A stretch of 64,000 nt of DNA from Dysgonomonas sp. PF1-14 (GTDB lineage: Bacteria > Bacteroidota > Bacteroidia > Bacteroidales > Dysgonomonadaceae): assembly GCF_029892965.1 (NCBI RefSeq), contig NZ_JARXWN010000014.1, positions 1 to 64,000 of the forward strand, given 5' to 3'. A model generated the notes under the pieces. That model worked only from the letters and a program-made list of their open reading frames with translations. It searched no databases and was not told the DNA's origin. A program made the position numbers and the translations under genes. Below, piece by piece: positions 40,625 through 49,060 of this stretch (position 1 is its first letter; every line of letters starts with the position of its first letter).

Positions 40625-42343
40625 ATGAAAAAGTATAATCCTTCAAGTATTGACTTAACGAAGTACATATTCTTTACAGGCAAAGGCGGTGTAGGTAAAA
40701 CATCTATTGCCTGTGCCACAGCTGTAAACCTTGCCGATAACGGGAAAAAAGTTCTTTTAATAAGTACCGACCCTGCATCTAATTTGCAGGACGTTTTTAA
40801 CATGGATTTGGATAACAAAGGCACAGAGATAAAAGAAGTGCCTAACCTGACTGTAGTAAACTTAGACCCTGAACAGGCAGCAGCCGAATACAAGGAATCG
40901 GTTATTGCACCGTTCAGGGGAAAACTGCCCGAAAGTGTAATTACGAATATGGAAGAACAGCTTTCAGGTTCATGTACTGTGGAGATAGCAGCCTTCAACG
41001 AGTTTTCGGACTTTATTACCAATGAAGAAAAAAGAAAAAATTATGATTTTATAATCTTCGATACAGCACCCACAGGGCACACTTTGCGGATGCTTCAACT
41101 ACCGTCTGCCTGGAATACCTTTATAGCAGAAAATACCACAGGCGCATCCTGCTTAGGTCAGCTATCTGGGTTAGAAGACAGGAAAGAAGTATATAAAAAT
41201 GCAGTCAGTACATTATCTGATAGTAAACAAACAACGCTTATCCTCGTAAGTCGACCCGATGAAAGCCCGTTAAAAGAAGTAGAACGCTCATCCAATGAAT
41301 TATTAGATTTGAATATTATTTCCCAAAACCTGATTATAAACGGAGTTTTGGAAAATTACGATGATAATGATACGGTATCAAAACAGATATACCAACGACA
41401 GCAAAGCGCACTGAATAACCGTTCCGAAGCCTTGCTGAAACTCAATACCTATATAGTTCCGCTTCGTTCCTACAATATGACAGGCATTGATAATATACGT
41501 AATATGCTGAATAATGATGTCCGATCAGAAGTTACACACAAAAAAATAAATACAAATGACTTTAAGACCATAAATAACATCATTGATGACTTATACAGTT
41601 CGGACAAACGTGTAATCTTTACAATGGGCAAAGGCGGTGTAGGTAAAACAACCATTGCAGGGGATATAGCAAGAGGATTGGCAGAAAAAGGTGTAAAAGT
41701 GCATCTGACAACTACCGATCCTGCAAACCATCTATCTTTCATCGAAACAAAAGTAAACGGTATCACCGTTAGCCATATAGACGAAAAAGCGGTATTGGCA
41801 GCCTATCAGAAGAATGTTTTGGATAAGGCAAGGGAAACAATGGGTGATGCAGACCTGAGCTATATCGAAGAAGACTTACGTTCGCCATGTACACAGGAAA
41901 TTGCTGTTTTCAATTCCTTTGCCGAAATTGTGGCTAAAGCGGATAATGAAGTAGTGGTAATAGACACAGCACCCACAGGGCATACTTTGTTATTATTAGA
42001 TTCTACCCAAAGTTATCATAAGGAAGTGGAGCGTACACAGGGAAATATTACCCCTGCCGTTCAGAACCTTTTGCCACGTTTACGCAATGAGAAAGAAACG
42101 GAAGTAGTTATCGTTACCCTGCCCGAAACAACGCCTGTATTCGAGGCACAACGCTTACAGCAGGATTTACAGCGTGCAGGTATTAAAAATAAATGGTGGG
42201 TAGTCAATTCGAGCCTCTTACTTACTCAGACTAACAGCCCGTTCCTGAAAGCAAAGGCACAAAGTGAGATACAATGGATAGAAAAAGTGAATGAAATATC
42301 AAAAGGTAATTTTGCCGTAATTGAATGGAAAGATAAAGTATGA
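40625..42343 (+). CDS. arsA: Arsenite-transporting ATPase ArsA
   Basis: 572 residues, two fused ATPase halves. Walker A motifs are FFTGKGGVGKTSIA (residues 17-30) and FTMGKGGVGKTTIA (about 335); each half also has DTAPTGHTLRML-type or DTAPTGHTLLLL-type signal sequences. As-binding cysteines are in EEQLSGSCTVEIAAF and EEDLRSPCTQEIAVF, one pair fewer than in the E. coli plasmid protein. With ArsD it drives efflux through the ACR3 pump. It is the last gene of the cluster, and a hairpin follows at once. Confidence 0.97.
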   Translation: MKKYNPSSIDLTKYIFFTGKGGVGKTSIACATAVNLADNGKKVLLISTDPASNLQDVFNMDLDNKGTEIKEVPNLTVVNLDPEQAAAEYKESVIAPFRGKLPESVITNMEEQLSGSCTVEIAAFNEFSDFITNEEKRKNYDFIIFDTAPTGHTLRMLQLPSAWNTFIAENTTGASCLGQLSGLEDRKEVYKNAVSTLSDSKQTTLILVSRPDESPLKEVERSSNELLDLNIISQNLIINGVLENYDDNDTVSKQIYQRQQSALNNRSEALLKLNTYIVPLRSYNMTGIDNIRNMLNNDVRSEVTHKKINTNDFKTINNIIDDLYSSDKRVIFTMGKGGVGKTTIAGDIARGLAEKGVKVHLTTTDPANHLSFIETKVNGITVSHIDEKAVLAAYQKNVLDKARETMGDADLSYIEEDLRSPCTQEIAVFNSFAEIVAKADNEVVVIDTAPTGHTLLLLDSTQSYHKEVERTQGNITPAVQNLLPRLRNEKETEVVIVTLPETTPVFEAQRLQQDLQRAGIKNKWWVVNSSLLLTQTNSPFLKAKAQSEIQWIEKVNEISKGNFAVIEWKDKV

Positions 42344-42346
42344 CTA

Positions 42347-42379
42347 GTCCTAAAAAAAACTGTAACGATTTTTTAGGAC
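42347..42379 (+). terminator. Terminator after arsA
   Basis: Stem GTCCTAAAAAA / TTTTTTAGGAC, 4 bases after the arsA stop. The long A/T part makes it work in both directions. Confidence 0.8.
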
Positions 42380-42441
42380 GAGACATATATATGAAAGCAT
42401 AATAAAGTTACAGGATATAATCGCCTTTGCTTTTTTATTCC

Positions 42442-42449
42442 TATTTTTG
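42442..42449 (+). promoter_or_regulatory. -7 promoter box upstream of aroK
   Basis: TATTTTTG fits TAnnTTTG, 29 bases before the aroK start. No good -33 box at the right distance. Confidence 0.45.
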
Positions 42450-42477
42450 TACGATAGCTAAACGGATTTTTTGAAAA

Positions 42478-42999
42478 ATGAAAAGAATATTCCTTATAGG
42501 ATATATGGGAGCCGGTAAAACAACAGCCGGGCGTGAACTGGCAAAAGAGCTGAATCTCGATTTTATCGATCTTGATCATTTTATCCAGTCTCGATTTCAA
42601 AAGACTGTTAGTCAGTTGTTTCAGGATGTGGGCGAAAATGAGTTTCGTGTTATTGAACGTAATGTACTGAAAGAGGTGGGAGAATTTGAAGACGTAGTTA
42701 TTGCTACCGGTGGTGGTGCTCCCTGCTTTTTCGACAATATGGAATATATGAACGGGGTAGGCACTACTGTTTACCTAAAGGCTAAACCCGAAGCATTGGC
42801 ATCGCGACTGAATACATGTAAAGAAAAACGCCCGTTGATAAAAGATAAAGATGAAGCTGAGTTGTACGCATTCATTGTAGAGAGCCTCGAGAAAAGAGAA
42901 CCGTTCTATTCACAGGCAGAGATAATATTTGAAACCGAAGAACTGGTAAGTCGCGAAGACGTAATGGGGTATGTACGGCAATTAATAGAACGATTATGA
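42478..42999 (+). CDS. aroK: Shikimate kinase
   Basis: 173 residues. P-loop IGYMGAGKTTAGRELA, substrate-binding DLDHFIQSRFQKTVSQLF and VIATGGGAPCFFDN, and the lid CKEKRPLIKDK with the catalytic Arg. It phosphorylates shikimate at the 3-hydroxyl in chorismate synthesis. The stop codon overlaps the start of the secreted protease gene by 4 bases (ATGA), an odd coupling between unrelated functions that probably only reflects compactness. Confidence 0.97.
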   Translation: MKRIFLIGYMGAGKTTAGRELAKELNLDFIDLDHFIQSRFQKTVSQLFQDVGENEFRVIERNVLKEVGEFEDVVIATGGGAPCFFDNMEYMNGVGTTVYLKAKPEALASRLNTCKEKRPLIKDKDEAELYAFIVESLEKREPFYSQAEIIFETEELVSREDVMGYVRQLIERL

Positions 43000-44840
43000 G
43001 ATTTGATTTTTTGAACAAACTTTTTGTAAGTGCTGCAATATTGTTTACATACGGTATGCCGCTTATTTCACAAACACAATACACAATAGCTGAAGACAGG
43101 TCTAAAGTATCTTTACAGGTCGATTTTAACAGAACAAAATTCACCGTCAGCAATATCTTGAGTAATAAACGCGGACAACCGCTTATTGAAGCCAAATCAT
43201 ACACATTAAAGATAGATACTGATACGCTGGGTGTATGGTCTAAGTTGCCTTCATCTGAGAATACATGGAAACTACAGATAGAAGCACCTTATGCCAATGG
43301 CTTCTTCGTTAGTCTCGATGACTTTTATTTGCCCGAAGGTTCACGCCTGTATGTTTACAACGGTAATAACCTGAAAGAAGCTACAGTATACAAACATGAG
43401 GATAACCCGGAAGGCGGTCCTTACTCGCTCGAAAACCTGAGAGGGGACAATGTAGTGCTCGAATATGTAGCATCCGCAGGAATAGCAGAAAAACCCCGTA
43501 TAAAAATAGCGGATGTAGGATTGAAATACGAAGACAACCAGTCCGGAAAAGAAGATGAATACGACCATTCGGATAATGTATGCATGATCAACGTAAACTG
43601 TCCGCAGGGCGATCAGTGGCAAAGCCAGAAAAGAGGCATTGTACGGCTTCGCCTGAAAAGAAAGGACAGTGGGAATGATGATATATTCAGCCTGTGTACA
43701 GGAACACTTATAAACAATACGGCAGGAGATAAAAAACCTTACATATTGACAGCTTCGCACTGTTTTGAAAATGTAGATATTACCCAGTCCGATAATTTCC
43801 ATTTTTTCTTTGAATATGAATCCCCTACCTGTACCAGTGTGAGACCTACATATAAATACCATAGAGGCGCGGAAGTGAAAGTCATTAATCCTCTGAATGG
43901 AGGAAGTGATGGTGCTCTGATGTTGATGACGGGTACTATTCCTGATTACTGGGATGTGTACTTTAACGGATGGGACAGGGTGACATCTACAAATAGTGTG
44001 ACCAGTGGTGCAATACTCCATCACCCCAAAGGCGATATAAAAAAGATCACATTATACGATAAATCTCCACGTTCGGGAGGATGGGATAGCACATCTCCGT
44101 TAGAATCGTTCTGGATGGTTAACTATTCGGAAGGAGCTACTGCTAAAGGTTCTTCCGGTGCGGCTATATTCAACCAGAACGGATTGGTAGTAGGAACCCT
44201 TTCGGGAGGAAGCAATTCGTGTGAAAATCCGGATGGGACAGATTATTATGGCAAATTCTGGTATCATTTCGACAGATCGGCAGACACAAACCTGCGTATG
44301 AGTACATACCTCGATCCGCTGGGTAGTGGTGCGCAAAACTTGGCTGGACTGAATAACAACAACAGCATAGATAAAGAGCTTGTCTTAGACCGTACACAGG
44401 CAGAGGTTATTTATAGGTCTTCATCTGTCGTGAACATTCTCAGTGGTAATGGTAACTATAGCATATCGTCTGCTGATGAGCGTATAGCTACAGCGAGTGT
44501 ATCAGGCAATGAGATTACAATAAATGGCATAAATATGGGTAATGCCGTACTGACCATTACAGACGGAAGGAATAAGACAAAAGAACTCTATGTACAGGTG
44601 CGTCAGAATATAGATTTCTTTTTGGACGAGAATAAGAATCTGCGTGTAAGCGTGTACGATACGGACGATGCTATCAGCCGGGTAAGGCTTATCAATCTTT
44701 ACGGTAATACAATGTATGACCGCAAAGATATAGGCGAAAAAGAGCATACGATCAATCTGAATTTAATTCGCCGTGCAGCTCATGTTATAGAAATTAAGAC
44801 AGTGAATGGTCTTACGAAGAGGGAAAAAATATTATGGTAA
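42996..44840 (+). CDS. Secreted trypsin-like (lysyl endopeptidase-type) serine protease with T9SS tail
   Basis: 614 residues. Signal peptide to about residue 26, an N-terminal propeptide/beta region (WKLQIEAPYANGFFVSLDDF), then an S1 protease domain with catalytic His255 (YILTASHCF), Asp305 (GGSDGALML) and Ser387 (KGSSGAAIF). The HHPKGDIKKIT segment is typical of Lys-specific endopeptidases. C-terminal residues about 540-614 (VSVYDTDDAISRVRLINLYG to LTKREKIL) look like a type A sorting domain for the type IX secretion system. A secreted or surface protease is expected. radA overlaps by 7 bases. Confidence 0.88.
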   Translation: MRFDFLNKLFVSAAILFTYGMPLISQTQYTIAEDRSKVSLQVDFNRTKFTVSNILSNKRGQPLIEAKSYTLKIDTDTLGVWSKLPSSENTWKLQIEAPYANGFFVSLDDFYLPEGSRLYVYNGNNLKEATVYKHEDNPEGGPYSLENLRGDNVVLEYVASAGIAEKPRIKIADVGLKYEDNQSGKEDEYDHSDNVCMINVNCPQGDQWQSQKRGIVRLRLKRKDSGNDDIFSLCTGTLINNTAGDKKPYILTASHCFENVDITQSDNFHFFFEYESPTCTSVRPTYKYHRGAEVKVINPLNGGSDGALMLMTGTIPDYWDVYFNGWDRVTSTNSVTSGAILHHPKGDIKKITLYDKSPRSGGWDSTSPLESFWMVNYSEGATAKGSSGAAIFNQNGLVVGTLSGGSNSCENPDGTDYYGKFWYHFDRSADTNLRMSTYLDPLGSGAQNLAGLNNNNSIDKELVLDRTQAEVIYRSSSVVNILSGNGNYSISSADERIATASVSGNEITINGINMGNAVLTITDGRNKTKELYVQVRQNIDFFLDENKNLRVSVYDTDDAISRVRLINLYGNTMYDRKDIGEKEHTINLNLIRRAAHVIEIKTVNGLTKREKILW

Positions 44841-46201
44841 AAACCAAAACAGTATATGTTTGCAGTAACTGTGGCAACGACTCGCCCAAGTGGTTGGGTA
44901 AATGCCCTGTTTGCGGCGAATGGAACACATATGTAGAAGAAGTAATTAGTAAAGAAAAGCCATCGGCTAAGAGCGGGCTGAATGTTTTTGAGACGCCCAA
45001 AGCCAAACCTTTACTGCTTAAAGATGTACAAACGGGTGAAGAACCCCGTATCGACTTGCACGACGGCGAACTCAACAGGGTACTCGGTGGCGGGCTTGTT
45101 CCCGGATCATTGGTACTGATAGGTGGAGAACCGGGTATCGGGAAATCTACATTGGTATTGCAAACCGTACTGGGACTGAATGCAATAAAGACATTATATA
45201 TATCGGGTGAGGAGAGTGCCCGACAACTCAAACTACGTGCCGACCGTATCAATTCGAACAGTGAGAATTGCTTTATCGTCTGCGAAACCAATCTGGAGCA
45301 GATTTTCGTGCATATACAAAATCTGAAACCCGACTTTGTGGTTATAGACTCTATACAGACCATACACACCGATACAGTGGAATCATCACCGGGCAGCGTA
45401 TCGCAGGTGCGCGAATGTTCGGCCGCCGTACTCAAGTTTGCAAAAGAGACGAGTACGCCTGTTGTACTTATCGGTCATATAAATAAAGAAGGCAGCATAG
45501 CCGGCCCCAAAGTATTGGAACATATTGTAGATACCGTTCTGCAATTTGAAGGTGATCTGCATTATATGTACCGTATCCTTCGCAGTATAAAAAACCGTTT
45601 TGGAAGTACGGCAGAACTCGGTATATACGAAATGCGCCAGAACGGGTTGCGCGAAGTGAGCAACCCCTCAGAGCTATTGCTTACACAAAATCATGAAGGA
45701 CTGAGTGGTGTATCTATTGCTGCGGCGATAGAAGGCATACGCCCTTTCCTGATAGAAACGCAGGCACTGGTGAGTACAGCCGCTTATGGTACGCCACAGC
45801 GTTCGGCTACGGGCTTCGACCTGCGACGTATGAATATGTTGCTGGCAGTGCTGGAGAAACGTGCCGGATTTAAACTAATACAAAAAGACGTATTCCTCAA
45901 TATTGCCGGAGGCTTGAGAGTGAATGATCCTGCAATGGACTTATCGGTTATCAGTGCGGTGTTGTCGTCCAGTCTCGATATTTCTATCGAGAAACATGTA
46001 TGTATGACAGGCGAAGTAGGACTGTCGGGTGAGATACGCCCCGTAAACCGTATAGAACAACGCATATTGGAAGCCGAAAAACTGGGTTTTACTAAAATCC
46101 TTATTCCCCAGAATAATCTGAAAGGCTTTACATCGAAGGTCAATATAGAAATTATTCAGGCGAGGAAAGTAGAAGAGGCTTTCAGACAGTTGTTCAGCTA
46201 G
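44834..46201 (+). CDS. radA: DNA repair protein RadA
   Basis: 455 residues. A zinc finger with Cys10, Cys13, Cys24 and Cys27 (YVCSNCGND, GKCPVCGEW), Walker A GEPGIGKST at about residues 98-106, the RadA-specific KNRFGS motif, and a C-terminal Lon-like domain (ICSLD-like SSSLDISIEKHVCMTGEVGL). It is a RecA-related branch-migration ATPase in recombination. It overlaps the protease gene upstream by 7 bases; the HAD hydrolase follows 17 bases later. Confidence 0.98.
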   Translation: MVKTKTVYVCSNCGNDSPKWLGKCPVCGEWNTYVEEVISKEKPSAKSGLNVFETPKAKPLLLKDVQTGEEPRIDLHDGELNRVLGGGLVPGSLVLIGGEPGIGKSTLVLQTVLGLNAIKTLYISGEESARQLKLRADRINSNSENCFIVCETNLEQIFVHIQNLKPDFVVIDSIQTIHTDTVESSPGSVSQVRECSAAVLKFAKETSTPVVLIGHINKEGSIAGPKVLEHIVDTVLQFEGDLHYMYRILRSIKNRFGSTAELGIYEMRQNGLREVSNPSELLLTQNHEGLSGVSIAAAIEGIRPFLIETQALVSTAAYGTPQRSATGFDLRRMNMLLAVLEKRAGFKLIQKDVFLNIAGGLRVNDPAMDLSVISAVLSSSLDISIEKHVCMTGEVGLSGEIRPVNRIEQRILEAEKLGFTKILIPQNNLKGFTSKVNIEIIQARKVEEAFRQLFS

Positions 46202-46218
46202 TTAAAGACTATGATTAA

Positions 46219-46908
46219 ATGAATATTGAAATAATAGCATTCGATGCCGACGATACTCTTTGGGACAACGAACCGTTGTTCCAGAGCATAGAAAAAGAAT
46301 TATGTACCATGCTGACCGAATACGGCGATATGGAGCATATATCTTCCACGCTGTTCGATATAGAAATGAATAATCTGGAATTGTACGGCTATGGGGCAAA
46401 AGCTTTTACGCTGTCGATGATAGAAACAGCACTCAGAGTGAGTGGTAATAAAATCTCTGCGGATAAGATAGCACTGATTATTGAGAAAGGTAAATATTTG
46501 CTCAATATGCCTATACAGCTGCTCCATGGTGTGGAAGAGGCGTTATCATCTTTCAGTAAGAAATATAAACTTGTTGTAGCCACAAAAGGCGATTTACTCG
46601 ATCAGGAACGTAAACTTGTACGTTCGGGGCTGGCAAAGTATTTCGATCATGTAGAGATTATGCCCGACAAAACAGAAAAAGAATACCGTAAGCTTGTATC
46701 TGCTCTGAATACGCAGCCCGAAAATATACTGATGGTAGGCAATTCGCTGAAATCTGATATTTACCCGCCATTGTCCATCGGTATGTATGCTGCCTATGTG
46801 CCATACCATACAATGTGGAAGCATGAAGTGGCGGACGAAAATATTGTGAATGATAAGTTTTATAAGGTGGAATCGCTTAGCAGTTTGAGCAGTTTAATAA
46901 TAAGATGA
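46219..46908 (+). CDS. HAD-superfamily hydrolase
   Basis: 229 residues. Motif I IIAFDADDTLWDN with Asp9 and Asp11, motif II KLVVATKGDLLDQE, motif III KTEKEYRKLVSAL, motif IV MVGNSLKSDIYPPLSIG. A cap domain lies between motifs I and II, as in phosphoglycolate-phosphatase-like enzymes. The substrate is unknown. The next gene starts 4 bases inside its end. Confidence 0.93.
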   Translation: MNIEIIAFDADDTLWDNEPLFQSIEKELCTMLTEYGDMEHISSTLFDIEMNNLELYGYGAKAFTLSMIETALRVSGNKISADKIALIIEKGKYLLNMPIQLLHGVEEALSSFSKKYKLVVATKGDLLDQERKLVRSGLAKYFDHVEIMPDKTEKEYRKLVSALNTQPENILMVGNSLKSDIYPPLSIGMYAAYVPYHTMWKHEVADENIVNDKFYKVESLSSLSSLIIR

Positions 46909-47537
46909 ATAAGATCATTGACATAAATACCTGGATAAGAAAAGAACATTACGAATTTTTTAAGGATTTCGACGATCCGATGTTCGGACTTACTTTCAAT
47001 GTAGATTTTACAGCAGTTTATAATGAGGCAAAGAGAACAAACAGCTCGTTTTTTTTGTTCTCCTTACATAAAATAATGCAGGCGGCGAATGCGACCGAAG
47101 AGTTTCGCTACAGGATAGAAGGTGACGATGTTGTATGTTACGATGTTATCCATGCTTCTTCTACAGTAGGCAGACCCGATGGTACATTCGGCTTTTCCAC
47201 AATGGAGTATTTTACTGACAGAGATACCTTTGTCAGCGAAGGATCTAAAGTGGTGGAACGGATAAAAAGCCTGACCGGAATTACATTCGAAGAGCAGACC
47301 GACCGGAAAGATGTGATCCACTATTCGCCGATGCCATGGATTCAGTTTACCGATCTGAAACATCCGGCTTCGTTTGGCAAGAAGTTTTCTATCCCAAAAA
47401 TATCGACAGGGAAACTTTTTAAAGAAGGTGCTGCCTTGAAACTTCCGGTGTCTGTTACGGCTAATCATGCACTGATGGATGGTTACCATGTTGCCCGCTT
47501 TCTGGACAACCTGAACGATCTTATTCAGGCAGATTGA
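46905..47537 (+). CDS. Chloramphenicol acetyltransferase-like protein
   Basis: 210 residues. The CAT fold is recognisable from LTFNVDFTAVYNEAKRTNSS, FRYRIEGDDVVCYDVIHASS, MPWIQFTDLKHP and the active-site VTANHALMDGYHVARFLDNL with catalytic His188. Chromosomal CatA-like proteins of this type exist in many Bacteroidota; whether it acetylates chloramphenicol cannot be judged, and the usual substrate may be another hydroxyl compound. It overlaps the HAD gene by 4 bases. Confidence 0.88.
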   Translation: MNKIIDINTWIRKEHYEFFKDFDDPMFGLTFNVDFTAVYNEAKRTNSSFFLFSLHKIMQAANATEEFRYRIEGDDVVCYDVIHASSTVGRPDGTFGFSTMEYFTDRDTFVSEGSKVVERIKSLTGITFEEQTDRKDVIHYSPMPWIQFTDLKHPASFGKKFSIPKISTGKLFKEGAALKLPVSVTANHALMDGYHVARFLDNLNDLIQAD

Positions 47538-47608
47538 GAAATAGTAGAAAGCAATTGATGATATATTCCTGAATTATAGCCTTTTGTGGGTTATTATATT
47601 TTTATAGA

Positions 47609-48901
47609 ATGAATTACGAGGAAACAATAGAATATTTATACAACCGGCTACCTGTATATCAGAAGGTAGGTGGATCAGCATATAAAGAGGGGCTCGACAA
47701 CAGCCTGACACTCGACAATTATTTCGATCATCCACATCGTAAATATAAAACGGTACATGTAGCCGGAACCAATGGAAAAGGCTCCACTTCGCATCTCATT
47801 GCTGCCGTATTGCAAGAAGCAGGCTACAAAGTGGGATTGTACACATCTCCACATCTGATCGATTTCAGGGAGCGTATACGTGTGAACGGCGAGAAGATAT
47901 CGAAAGATTATATAGTGGAATTTGTTGAAAAACACCGCGAGCATTTCGAGCCTGTACAGCCTTCATTCTTTGAACTGACTATGATGATGGCATTCCGCTA
48001 CTTTGCCGATATGGAAGTCGATGTCGCCGTTGTCGAAGTCGGTTTGGGCGGACGCCTCGACAGCACAAATATAATTACGCCCGATCTGAGCATTATAACC
48101 AATATCAGTTTCGACCACATGCAGTTTCTTGGCAATACTTTGGAGAAGATTGCAGGAGAAAAAGCGGGTATAATAAAGAAAGATGTACCTGTAATAATTG
48201 GAGAAGCCGAAGGTGAAGTACGTACAGTATTTGAAGAAACAGCCGAAAGGGTAGGAGCACCTATAATCTTTGCCGAAGATGAAAAGATTATCACTTCGAG
48301 TCTGAAAACAGCTAGTGGCTGGCTCTTCGATACGAAATACTATTTACAGCTTAAAGGGGAGCTTTCGGGCTATGCCCAACTGAAGAATGCAGCTACTGTA
48401 TTATGCGCCATTAAGGAACTGCAAAAGGTTGGCTACGTGATACCATCGAAGGCTGTATATAGTGGCTTCGCATACGTGAACGAACTGACCGGATTGATGG
48501 GACGCTGGCAGATACTCCAGGATATAAACCCTAAGATAGTCTGTGATACAGGCCATAATGCTGCCGGAATAAAATATATAGTAGAACAGCTTGCGAGCGA
48601 ACGCTGCCATACTTTGCACATCATACTGGGTATGGTGAATGATAAGGATATTTCTGCCGTTCTGGCTATGCTGCCGAAGAATGCCATTTATTATTTCACA
48701 AAAGCATCTATACCGCGTTCGATGAACGAAAGGGAGTTACAGACACTGGCTCAGAAGCAAGGCCTGACAGGCTACTCATACGCTACTGTCGGTGAAGCTG
48801 TGCAGGCGGCTAAAGACTGGGCTGCAGCTAACGACTTTATATTTATCGGAGGCAGTAACTTTATTGTAGCCGATGCTTTGGAATATTTAGGATATAAGTA
48901 A
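47609..48901 (+). CDS. folC: Folylpolyglutamate / dihydrofolate synthase
   Basis: 430 residues. P-loop HVAGTNGKGSTSHLIA at residues 50-65, then LYTSPHLIDFRERIRVNGEK, VVEVGLGGRLDSTNIITPD, ISFDHMQFLGNTLEKIAGEK and the C-terminal domain beginning LMGRWQILQDINPKIVCDTG. It adds L-glutamate to dihydropteroate or folates with ATP. It is single, followed by a 121-bp hairpin element. Confidence 0.97.
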   Translation: MNYEETIEYLYNRLPVYQKVGGSAYKEGLDNSLTLDNYFDHPHRKYKTVHVAGTNGKGSTSHLIAAVLQEAGYKVGLYTSPHLIDFRERIRVNGEKISKDYIVEFVEKHREHFEPVQPSFFELTMMMAFRYFADMEVDVAVVEVGLGGRLDSTNIITPDLSIITNISFDHMQFLGNTLEKIAGEKAGIIKKDVPVIIGEAEGEVRTVFEETAERVGAPIIFAEDEKIITSSLKTASGWLFDTKYYLQLKGELSGYAQLKNAATVLCAIKELQKVGYVIPSKAVYSGFAYVNELTGLMGRWQILQDINPKIVCDTGHNAAGIKYIVEQLASERCHTLHIILGMVNDKDISAVLAMLPKNAIYYFTKASIPRSMNERELQTLAQKQGLTGYSYATVGEAVQAAKDWAAANDFIFIGGSNFIVADALEYLGYK

Positions 48902-48907
48902 TACAAA

Positions 48908-49028
48908 TTGCCTCCACTTTTAAGTGGAGGAGAAAAAGGAATGTTGGAGAAAGGCTTTAGCCAAAGTAACTTCGACTAAAGTCATTATCCAATATATCAA
49001 TTTTCCATGACTTAAAAGTCGTGACAAC
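48908..49028. repeat. 121-bp multi-hairpin element, copy 2
   Basis: Left hairpin CCTCCACTTTTAAGTGGAGG, inner GGCTTTAGCC and CGACTAAAGTC, right hairpin ATGACTTAAAAGTCGTGACA. Same length and order as at 19143-19263. No coding frame. It sits between folC and the winged-helix gene. Confidence 0.8.
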
Positions 49029-49060
49029 TAATATGCTTAAAAATAATACCCTCTGATCTT

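Noticed and set aside
42344-42477. Direct repeat of the tRNA-Asp 3' end as right attachment site of the ars island
   Set aside because: No match to the GGTTCGAGTCCCGTCC segment was found there.
46905-47537. Acquired chloramphenicol resistance gene
   Set aside because: It lies in an ordinary chromosomal run, overlapped with a HAD gene, without mobile flanks; drug activity cannot be claimed from the fold alone.
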